Part shown: positions 12,501 to 24,500 of the stretch, one piece after another
Position numbering within the stretch: position 1 is the first letter of the stretch
Layout of the letters: each line of letters begins with the position of its first letter
NCBI RefSeq assembly: GCF_963966145.1
Contig: NC_091048.1
Coordinates: forward strand, 26,288,001 to 26,352,000
Length of the DNA: 64,000 nt
Source: Tenebrio molitor
Taxonomy: Eukaryota > Arthropoda > Insecta > Coleoptera > Tenebrionidae
Reading direction: 5' to 3'
Notes under the pieces: generated by a model
Seen by the model: the letters and a program-made list of their open reading frames with translations, nothing else
The model's database searches: none
What the model was told of the DNA's origin: nothing
Program-made: the position numbers and the translations under genes

Positions 12501-15500
12501 TATTTTAAGCTGTTTATAAATTATAATTTAAAAGATAATTATTAGTTTATTAATGTATTATTGCACTCCGGCTTATCATGAACAGAAGAGGTAGGTACGT
12601 TATCACTCCAGATTTAGCTTGGCAAAAACTGCTACCTTTCAGTGAGTTAGCTTTTGTTTTGTAATAGTGCCAGATGGTAATAACATTTCAGATTGCAGAA
12701 TTCTGTTTGAAAAAATAGGAAAATGCTAAAGTTACAATTTCTATTTTGTTGTGTGTCGGGTAACGACAAACAAGTAACTGCATAATAACCAGCGATTTAA
12801 GAAAATATGTAGTGAAATCACTAATCACGGTTACTTCGAGTATTTGATCACGGTGGTTACTCGTGATTTCCGAGTCACGGTGATAAAATCACCGGTAGTG
12901 AAATATCGCTCATCTCTAGTGATAATCACATATACCCATTGCCATTTCTATCCGAACACTCCCTAGTCTAAATTTTTGAAAATTCTTGGGTGTAAGTTGC
13001 TGTACGTTCTTTTTGGAGGGGAAATCCAGTGAGAAATTACTAGATGACAAGTGCGAAGTTGAATAATTAATTAAATTGAATATATCCCCTTTTTCCGATA
13101 ATAGTTATTTATTATACAAGCGGGCTAAATGAATGTTTAACGAGCGATGCGTTTAACAGCGCGAGCGGCGTCGCAAGTTAAACATTCATTTAGCCCGCGA
13201 GTATAATACAACTGTTTATACAATTTTACACTAATAAACAATTTGAGTGTATTTTTTTTAATGAAGTCCGAAGCTTGTGTCACTAATCACAAATGATTGT
13301 CGAGTCGCTGAGTGTGATTTTTTGTTGCCATGGGTTTATTGACGCGAAAAAAAAATCGGTGTGACACTGAATTAGGTCCTTACGGCGTATTACAATACCT
13401 GTAATGTACAGTGGCGGCCAAAATAAAGTAGGACAAGTCTTATTAAGAAATTTAGCCAAAATTGAGTTGAGTAAACCGGGGTTACTATAATAAATAAATA
13501 AATATTTTCATAGTAACCATAGAAAGGGCAAGCAAATTTACATTAGCGAAAAAACATTGTCCTACTTTATTTTGGCCGCCACTGTATGTATAATTATTGT
13601 TTAATGTTTAATACATTTTTATTTATTTTCTTTGACATTTACTTGGCATTTTTAAACCGCTAGCGAAATAAAAAATTTAAACCGCTAGAACAATTAAAAT
13701 TTTATTCGATTATTCATTAAACAAGTGCTTTTATCCTCTGTATCTAGGTATTTAAACATGACTTTATAAGGCAAAATTGGATAAATGAGATTATTCACTT
13801 ACTTCTAAATATAAAAAATAGCTGCAGCCAAGTATTGTGTGATTTGGACAACTTTTCTGGATTATGAAACTAGCAAACTAAGAAATAAATAAAGAAATAA
13901 CTTACAGTACGAGTCAGCTCTAAGCAGATATATTTCCTATGCGATATTTAAAAACCTTTACAAAAATATAAATTCAGAAAATTGCGTAACCTATACCTAA
14001 TTTGAGGTTAAGTACGATACGGGTTACAACTTCACAGTAAAGTTAAGTACAACACGTGTTACAACTTCACAGTAATAGTAAATAAATATAATTATTAATT
14101 ACCACCATGTTTTAGATGTGAAAGCAATGTTTTTCTTTTAAGAAAGTGTAAAACGGTAACAATGTATGTACCACGTTCGTAGGTCAGGATTCAGTTATGA
14201 TACTATAGTTTGTCCAGCAAGAGAATGGTTGACATAAACATCACTAAATTCTACGCAGAGAAACTACTACCTATCGTAAATTATTTATTTATATATCTTC
14301 AAGCAGTAACATTTTTTGCCCTGAAATTATGCTCTAATTAATGTATTCTAGTGTATTTTGTAGCGTTGGGTTACAAGTCTGCAATTTAAAATCTCCCAAT
14401 CTGTCGCTGGACAGAGTATAGTGAGTTATTTGATTTACTTGAATTTTCGACACAACCGTTGAAAATGAAGGGAAAGCATACGAACTATATTTTACTTATA
14501 ACATTTAGCAAATATCAAGACATTTTACTTACCCGGTAAACACAACTTAATCGAAATATGCTGACACTAACGCACACCCCAACGCACTGTGTGTGTCAAG
14601 TAAAAATCCAAGCTGTATCGACCGAAACAGCGTCGCGCGCGGGATTATGATTTAGGTATAATAAAAAAATTATTATTAGGTAGGTACTGTAAATTAACAT
14701 AAGAATAGGAACGATTTCTATAACAGAAAAATTGCTTTATATAGTAAATATGGTTTTTAAAGAAAAAACTGATATTCTAGCGTATTTTTGAGGGATGTTT
14801 ATAGACCATACGAGCGCTCGACAATCTTACTGTAAGTAAAACGCTCAAAAGTCAAAATGCGTTAAGCGATGTTTCTTATTCGTTATTAAATTTAAGCGCA
14901 GCACGCTCTAGTCTCTAGTGTATTACGTGCGTGTATGTAGGTACGAGTATATCTTTAAAAAATCAATTTTATTTGTTACTCAATTGTAAACGTCATTTAT
15001 TTGAACTGTCTATTGACGTTGAAAAATCATCTTAACTGGCTAGTAAAGTTATGAACTTTACAAATTAGTAGCGTTTTGAACATTTTTAATAGTATATTAC
15101 ATACCGAGGAGGAAAGTGTTCCATTCCTGTCGAGAGAACAATAGTTTACCCAGAGGCTTGCGCTCGAGGTGAACTAGCTCTCGAGACACAGGAATGGACT
15201 TTCGCCGAGGTTTGTATACTATTTTATTTATTTCTCTCATACAAATTAAAACTAAATGTACAGTTACTATTTCCGCTTATTAAAACTTTTAATATACATC
15301 AACCAACGTTCATCAGGAGCTTCGACAAAAAACTTTTCAACTTGTTAGTTTGTTAAAATCTTTGTCTTCTTCGGCACGTAACGCTCATTTTTTCTCTTGA
15401 GAAATGCAATTACCTTATGAAATCTAAAAATGTTAAGTTAATATGTCACTTTTTTAATAACTTCTGTATTAGAAAGACAAACCTCCCATCTTCAACATTT

Positions 15501-18500
15501 TCTTTGAACTGCACGCAACTTTTTATCATTGACCATTTTCACCACAAAGAATTTGAGCTAAATCTTTCCGATAGGTGGTTCATATACACCAAGAGAACAT
15601 ACGTTTTTGTTTTTCTGCCGGTTTTTGAATTCTTCATGTTCTCTTTCATATCTAAAGACTTCGCTGGTAGTAAAGTGGAAATCACGATTGTGGCTTCCTT
15701 TTTGATTTCTTCTGGCGCGTTCATTTGAGAAAAAACTTGTCAAAAATAAACAATTTTAAACAAACGGCGGGTTGTCCCAGTAATTGTACTTCAAAGGCTT
15801 TTGAGAAATCATTTGAATGAAACGACACAATTTGATGAAGATTTTTAATTTTATTTAGAAGCTGATGATTTGGAGGTGAGTAATAAATAAAATATTATAC
15901 AAGACACGCCAGGTAACTGGTTTTACTGGCGAATGACGGATATACCTCCTTGAGCCAGTAAAAACCATTTTACCTGGCTTGTAATATAAAATACTATAGA
16001 TACATATTATGTACACTGTAAATAATTTATTTTTTTTTAAATCAATAACAAAATTAGCATAGACAATATAATGTATTCAATCCGAAAGCGTCTTTATGAA
16101 ATCCACTGGTAAAATACTCGCATTCAATCTAAAAGGTCTCGGGTTCGAATTTCCGCAAATCCAACTTTTTTCTGATTTCGTAATATTGTGCAATTTGATG
16201 TATTATTATAACTGATTAGAATTCGTTTCGCTCATGAGGACCTTGTCCGAATTATAATGGACAAGACCAAAATAGCTCAGTTGGTAAAAAGTAAGACAGA
16301 TAATTAAAAGGTTTTGGGTTCGATTCCTATCATCGCCTTTTTTAATTGAGAATGCAGTTGTTCTTAAATCTGACTGTTGTTCTAAAATTAACCTGAACAG
16401 GTGAGATCTCGAGTGGCCATAGAGATTGATGACTCACGAAGATTGACGGGCAACTGAGTCCTGCCAAATATTCTCCAAACATTTTTCGGTTTCGAGACTC
16501 TTCCATCTATTCAGGACTTGTAATATCGAATAATAATAACTTGTCCTGTTAATTCGCCAAAGGCTCATGAGCCGAAGACGAATTCAGGATTGATGGTCGT
16601 CCTCGACAGACACATACCTATAAACGGTATAAGCTGTCGTGAAAGAGGAGATGCTGTAAGAATAGATCGGATTGCAGTTGGAACGAAAACGGGGAATCTT
16701 TTGCACTTTTTTTATTAACTCGGGAAATATTGGTTTGGAAGTTTAAAATCTTTTATCGATTCTTATTCATTACACTCAATTGATTTGGTACAGTATTTAA
16801 TGAATTTTGGGGTTTCAAAGAAATTAGGGATTTTAATATGGTTTTGGATTTTTTTCGGTCGTTTCATTGCCTTCTTGGGTTGTTTTACTAGGTTTTTAAA
16901 GTGCCTAATTGTATTGGTCTAGAACTAATATTTTGCCTTGAAAAACAATAGTAGATATTGGATCTTCTAAGATATTTTTTTATTTTACCAATCATTAGGT
17001 ATCCTTGTCCATCTATGAAAAGCCATTTTGAGGTATCTAAAAATGAGGAACTTTGACCTTTTTTTCAATGATTTAATAACTTTTTGGGACTAATTTCCAT
17101 AACTTCCACTAGATTTTTAAAGTGCCCAAATGCCCTGGCCCAGAAATAAAAAATCCATTTCGGGGTGTCGAAAACCGAGAGATTTGAATAAGATTTTTTG
17201 GCTCTTTTTCAATGATTTTTGGATGCGCCAATCGGTCTGGTCCAGAAATAAAAATACATTTGGGGTGTATAAAAAGAAATGAATTTGTAATATTTTTTGG
17301 GTGCTTTTAGGGTAGTTATGCTTGATTTTGGATTATTTTCATCGGTTTTTTCGTGTGCCCAATTTTTGGTGGTCTACAGATATTTGGGTACTTTTCGAGT
17401 GTATAAAAATTAGTGCTTTTTGAAGGATTTTAAGCCATCTTTGATTGTTTACTGTCGGGAAAACAACACATTTTTTAGGATTCTGCCTTGTTTTTTAAGA
17501 CGCTAAATATCCTGGTCCAGAAATAAAAATCCATTTTGGGGTATTTAAAAACAAGGCATTTTGTAAGTTTTTTTTAGATCTTTTTCGGTTGTTTACTTTT
17601 GGGAAAACAGCTAAATTTGTAGGATTCTACCCTGTTTTTTAAGACGCCAAATGTCCTGGTCCAGAAGTAACATTTTACATCCTACTGAACGTCAGTAAAA
17701 TATGACATTATACGGCTGGATTGATAATGCTAAAGTGTCACTCATTGATATGGCATCTGACGAGCGGCAGATAAAGTTATTATCCACGCTGACGAACGGC
17801 AGATAAAATAAACTACTCGTAGCTAAAAATTTGCATTTTTTGAAGACCCATAAAGCACCACATGCAAACACGTACGAATAAATTCAAGATATACCCTTGA
17901 CAGTCAAAAATGAACGGACGAAGATAGCGAAGCCCTTGATGTCCTCCGAGTCGATGAGTAGATATGTTAATACCAGTTTTGGCTATGAAGGTAATCATGT
18001 AGATTCTTTTTTAAAGCCCTTAAAAATTTAATTCATATAAAGCTGTTTAATAGACAGGTCGAGAACATCCGAAATTCCTACTTTTAATGAGCAGAAAAGA
18101 AAGGTTAATTTTTTTTGTGATTTTAGAAAAGATTCTGCACGATTACCCTCATAACCAGAACTGGTATTTACACATCTACTTCCACCTCTCGGTTTTTCCC
18201 CGCTCGTGCAAGGGCAACCGAGCGAACCGAGTTTCATTTCGGACAAGTGTTTGCCTGACACGTGATCCCTTCCATCGCTATACATTACGCGAGATTGAAA
18301 ACAATTCAGAATCTGTTTTCCGCAGATAATTCCCGCCATCAATCAAAATGTTGTTCGAGCGCAAGAGAAACGAAAAAACGACGAATATGTGTATACAGAT
18401 CATACTACTAAACCCACCTACTTGGAATATATTATTGCTGTCTGTATTGAGAATCATGACGCACTGATCGAAATGGTGGTGTTCCATGGTACTGGTCGAG

Positions 18501-21500
18501 TACAGTATGGCCAACGGCGACTCGGTCTTGGTCTGGAAGGCGTTGTTGGTACCCCTGTGGTCCAGATCGTGACAGAGACACGCCACCAGCAGTCCCAACA
18601 TCTCCAAGTCGCTCATGAACCTCTCCATCTTGCCCGTTTTGAACATGGCGAACATCGTCTGGGCCACGTTCAAGGCGTGCCTCCAGTTGTGGTACTTTAC
18701 CGGGCGGTAGTTTTTTTTCACGCTGAGGATCCACCGACAGAGGACCTGCGGGGAATAAACTAATTAAGCGAAACCTGTCAAGGGCGATCGATAAACGGTC
18801 CGTTGGAAAAAAAAAGATACAGAGGCTTCCTCAGATTCGCTGTGGTGGCGTCGGTTCGCTTCGTTGCCATCAGAGGGATTCCCCGGAATTTGCTTTTAAT
18901 TGACTGGAATTAACCGCGCCGATGATTGATGGCCGGATTAATTAACGTTAAGGAATTATTTTTTCAACGGGGGAGGCGGATATCGCTGCGATTTTGCCAA
19001 GTGCGAGTGGGAATTGCCGTTTAAAATTGAATCTTAAATCAATAGCGTCGACGACTAATTTAAACGAAGCACTTTGAAACTAGTTCCAAGACGATTTAAT
19101 TACTTGCCAGTTGAAATTGTGAAATTACTAATTAATACAAAGTCACAAACTCTTTGCAATGTATTTAACATGGGAGCTGCGGGAATGGCCTCGAGGGGTT
19201 ACCTGTTCAAACAGTGCGCCAGAGCGGTGTATTGCTTGCGCTTTTTTCGGGGTGTTCCCCGCTGAAAGATGAATTTACGGAAAAAAAATCTCAAAGGATT
19301 CGCTATTTAATTATTAAAAAAGGTAAAAGTTAATGCAGGAAATACTTTTTTCAAGTCGCTTCCAGACATTTCCTGGAGTGAAGCGAGGTACACAAAGGGT
19401 ATTAAAAAGCTCATCAAAGAATCCTTCATATCCAAATAAGCAGATTCCGAAGAGAAAACTTGCAACTAAGGGGACGGGCAAGAAAAGTAAATCTGGAAGG
19501 AGAGGGTTCGAAGAGAGGAAAAGTTTCTTGTGTTTAAATCAACAGACTTAAATGAACAAGAACCAAAGCCTCAAAGAGGGAAATAGAAAGAATGAAAGCT
19601 TTAAGAGAAGCTGGGAGAAAACGGCGGACAGTGAAAAATAATTTTGGGAACAGAAACCAGAAAGAATGAAAGCTTCAAGAGACGCTGGGAGAAAGTGAAT
19701 ATCTAAAAGTAAAAATTTTGGGAACAGAAACCTAAGACCTGGGATAGAGATTTGTTTGATTAGAAGGAAAGGAAGAAATGGAAGAGTGGGCAAAGAAAGA
19801 GTTCAGCAAGATTTGATAGATCTGAATGGTGCTTTATATTTTAAAATATTATCTTTAAAGAAGAAGAGAGCGTGAAAGATGAAGAAGTGCAAGGTATTGG
19901 GAATTATCGTTTCCGCATTTCATGGTCGCTGGATATAATTATTAATTTCCAATAACACCACAACCGGGAAGCCACCACGTTGGGGATCATTACAGCATTT
20001 ATTGCCCGCCTGAAAGCACATTGGAACGACAACAAGCCAGTAACAACCGCAGCACTAACAATAGCCAACCCCATTAGATAACTAATTCAATATCCAATTA
20101 TCCTAATAATTGATAATTCCACAGTCTCGACAGACGTTTATTCTCGCCCTAATTGATAGCACTCGGAAAAACGTCGACCGTCAGCGGCGTGACATTCTTG
20201 TTAATTTGATCTCTGGTGCGGTTTTCATTTTAAAACGCAATAACGAATCAAACTCACCACTTGACGGTTTCATTTCCGGATTGGATGCAACCTGGTCGCG
20301 TTACCAAGAAACGTTTTTAATTTTAGCATTCCGCTTTACCACCACACCGGCGAGATTTAATTTCCTGTTGTGACAACTCGTAAGTTGCACAATGGCAGCA
20401 AAATTAAACAAAAGCCGCTCAGTGTGCTATCACAATATTGATAATGCCGCTTTCACGTAATATTGTGTCGGAGTGGAGGTGGGTTTTTCTTCGATAGTGG
20501 TGAGTGACGTCTCAATAGACGCCACGATCTGGGATCCCGACGGAAGCAGCCCCGTGAAAAAGTTGTTTTGTCATTTGTGCGTTGTCAAAACACCGACCGA
20601 ACCCAATCTGAGTGACCCAATAAACGCCGCCGGTTTTAACTCGCCCCAATCCCACAATACATTTAACAAGTCCGTCCCGATTATCCTGGGGGAATAAAAC
20701 ATCCAAAGTGTATCACCCACTAAGTGGCTTCTATCTTGGGAACAATTCACTTAATCCCAGATAGAAGCGTCTCCGGAGTTGTTTGTTTTTATCCCCCGCG
20801 ACGAGACGAGCTCATTATGCGTCGGGGGCGTTCGGAAAGCCGCGCGGCATCCAACTCACCTCGTAGGGGATGTGGAACTGCTGCACCAGGTTGCACTCGA
20901 GGAACATCCGGATGGTGGCCTTGCAGGTGTCCTCGTCGGACAGCTCGAAGTCGATGAAGGTGAAGCTGTAGAGGTTGTAGTTCTCGGCGGAGGGGACCTC
21001 CTCTTTGATCAGCTTGTCGGTGGCGTCGTTGCTCGCCGTGGCGTGATAAGACAGACATTCTAAGGCGACTTTCTGCTTCGCCATAAGCTTGCAGGCGTTC
21101 TCATACATTTGGGTATTGTGGATGCCTAAGCCGCAAAAAATTGCGAACGCCTCGAATAAGGAAACGTCGCAGTCGGTGAATGGAGCGCCGTTATCTTTAT
21201 TTATAAGCTGGGCAACACCTGGAAGAAGAGGAGGGTGCGGGTTTATGTAACTGTTCAATTTCATAAGCCCCGGATAACATCTCATGGTTTATTGAAGAGG
21301 GGACATGACGAAGTGGTCGTCCGACTTTAATAAATGAAAACTTTCTTCCTATCAATATTAAGACGGGGTTAATAATTAAGCGAGGGCGACCCAATTCGAG
21401 GGGTCGATACGCCACTTTTTCCCAGATCAAATATGGATAACTGAAGAAATCTTTTCGGTGAAGTTTTTTCGAGACGGGGCCATTTATCTCCGGAATGTTT

Positions 21501-24500
21501 CGCAAAGTTCGTCTCACTGTCGGATATATAATAAAGGGGATGCTTTCCAGGGACGATGGGGTGATTCTATTCAAGTTTCGTCAAACAGAAGACCGCAACC
21601 GCAACAATCGACAAAACGCCGGTGACGGTTTGAAGAATTATGTTTTAACCTGAGTCGATTTTTCTTTGTTGGAGGGACCTAATGGACCTAACAATTCCCG
21701 GCGAACCTCCCTCGATTAGCGGTCGCCCTCCAACCCCCAAAACAGGACCGGGACCACCGAACTCTAACGCCCGTATAAATTATTAAACCAGGGAAAAGTT
21801 GTTTCGTTTATGGATTTGCCCCATATAATTTTTATCGCCGGTACTCATAAACATTTAACGGGCTCCGTCGGCGAACAATCGCGGCGATTTTTCCACCCCC
21901 GAGACGCGGGATCGATACCCCTGAATTACCTATGAGGGTCCTTTGGCCGTTGATGATAGGCATGCAGAGGATGGTCCTGGCCGACTCGGCATCCCCTTCG
22001 CTGTGCTGCTCGTTCAGCCACGTCCTCACGTCCCCTATATTGAGGATCTGTCCAGTGGAAGCCGCATAACTGGCGATCTGGGCCAGCGTGGAGCACTGCA
22101 GGTCGAAGGAGGAGGGTCTGGAGACGAGCGTCTTGGTCCCGTCGTCCCTCAACTCGAAGATGGTGGTGAAGGAGCAAGGGGCGCGCAACCCGCTCTCCCT
22201 CATGTCCTCGGCCGTCACCGAGCCGCTCTCCACCCGATTTAGGGGCGCGTGACGCCGGATTATCCTTCCGGGACGCTCGACGATGCGCTCCAGGTGGTTC
22301 TGGAAGAGAGAGTGTTTATGAGGCGGAGGCGAATAAATATCGGAGCGAGGGTCGCCGGGATTAAAGCCGACATCGCTAATATGTTCCCGGCTAATCTTTC
22401 TTTACTACATCGGGAGGGAAACAAATTGCGGCGTCGACCAGCCCGGAGTCGCGTTCGGCACCTACCGAGCTCCGAGAGACTCTTGATGAACCGGAATAAA
22501 GGGATGGAGTCCGGGTGTAACGCGAGCAAAGGGAGTTTTTAAGCACCGTTTAATTATAGGCATTGTTAGACGGCGTGCAAGTGAGAGCTGGAGCAAGAAA
22601 TTTCCAGAATTAATAATTCAAGGGCTATTACAAGGTTCTTTGTCTGGAAATTGTATCATATTAGCGAGCTCCATCCAGCCCTCGCCAGGAGCTAGTGTTC
22701 CTCAGTCTTCCGCCGCGTTAGCAGGAAATTAGTAAATAATAACCACCGGAATTCGACCCCTCTCTCCACCACCCACCCCGACTCAATTTGGATTTTTGCC
22801 GGGCCGTAAAATCAAAACGCTCACGAACTGGATGAGACTCTCGACGACTAGAGACAACCAGGACTAGTCTGGATCGATGCAGGATAAAGTTCACGAGATT
22901 AGATCGACCAAATATAAAAACACGAAAAAAAAAAGAGTGTGTGCTTAAAACCGCACGACGGAAGTGAAAACTTGACGCTTGTAACTTATTTTAAGTAATA
23001 TTAATTGTATTTATTATGGATGATCGTACTTGGAGGAATCAGAAACAAGGCGTAAATACATTATTAATATTATTTAAATCCAATGCTGTTTTTAAATAAG
23101 CACCAAAAGTCTCCAGAGATTTTGGCTTGCTGCGAACGATTTTAGCGTGTTGCGAACGATTTTAGCGTGTCGCATGAAACTAATTCACTGCCCGGGAATA
23201 AAATGTATGTGTGCGCCTAAAGAAATTTTCACGAGCAGCCGTTTTCAAATTTGCAATTTCTCCAGCTCGGGACGTTATCTCGACGTCTTGATTTAATTTT
23301 TATCTGTTTTAATTATCTTTCAATTTCTCTCGCCCTCCCATAAATTAAGCGCTTGCTGCATCGACTCGAGATGAAGATCATGGACGAGTGAAACTCGACG
23401 GAAACAAATCGAGGACGAAGCAATTAGATGGGAAGAGATAGATAAGAGACGTCGGGGTCGCCCCAAAAGCGAGCTTAACAGCTCGCTTGGCGAAAAAGTG
23501 TACAAGAGTGTTTCTGCAACGGTGCAATTCGATTTGGTTGTTGCCTCGACAAGCCGTGATGCGGTCCTAATTGCTTTTTAAGATACATCGTTGTACTTAC
23601 GGCTTCTCCGCAGTCCAGATCCATTAGGTAAACGGCGCATCGCTCGCACTTTAATAAATCTTGCGCTTCTCTCATTATTTTCGTTACCAAACATTCCAGG
23701 TTGTTTTGTTCCTCGAAAATGCTGCGTGCTAGGTTTAGCAATATCTGGAAAAAAGCGAGACGAAATTATAATAACAAATCGCAACAAGCATTCGTTATTC
23801 GTGGAGGTTTTAAGAGCCGCGGTCCTAATGAATATTTCCCGGAAATTAAAATTTTAATGGGGCCGTGACTGGTTCGGGTGTTGCGGTGCGAGCAACCAAC
23901 AATACTTTGCATTTTCCGGTGATTTTTTGGTGCAAACAGAATTTAGAGAGGCACAAATGGAAAAAATCTGAGGTATTATTGATGAGGACGTCTCGGGTCT
24001 AATTTTAGTCGTCAAACTTTCCGGCAGTTAAATATAGAAAGCCGATAAATATTAAGAACAAAGAAGTTACGAGTAGTTTTAAAATATCGGAAGTTGGCTC
24101 GGGTCAAGGATCGCGATTTAAGAGCGGAGAGAAATCGTGGGGGTCCTCGAGGCGGCCCTTGCGGTTCCCCGCCCATGCGGGCAGCGGAACCGGCCGCAGT
24201 GCCCCGATAAAATATGATCGAGTTTTTACCTGATCCCGAAGAAGCCTCGATAACAAGCGGAATTACGTCCTCGCTGACAAAGGAGGCTCATCAGGACGAC
24301 GCGACGTCGACGATCCGTCTTGCTGATTTTTATGAAATTTAAATCGACCCGGATCGGGTCGTAAATTGCCCCGAATCCAGACCCATTTAACCGCGAAGTC
24401 AATAAAATTTATTAGGCCGCCGCACAACACAAATCTACTCAAATAAATTGGGCCGGGGGCGGCGCAATCATTTGCGAGCTCTCGCTCTTGATTGAGCCGT

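Larger units (their letters stand above)
6815..17686. mobile_element. 10.9 kb element with ~1.4 kb inverted terminal repeats (Maverick/Polinton-like shell)
   Basis: The left arm (about 6815-8705, interrupted by a 545-bp insert at 7613-8157) matches the right arm (about 16275-17686) in reverse complement along nearly its whole length. Outer ends are AGTAGGATG and CATCCTACT, that is AG...CT. Flanking hexamers are CAACGT (6809-6814) and GAACGT (17687-17692), a 6-bp duplication with one mismatch. AG/CT ends, long terminal repeats and 6-bp duplications are hallmarks of Mavericks/Polintons. No polymerase B, integrase, ATPase, protease or capsid gene is left; the core holds other small elements and decayed coding scraps. 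It sits in Pde11 intron 6. The inverted repeat is certain; the class is inference. Confidence 0.6.
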
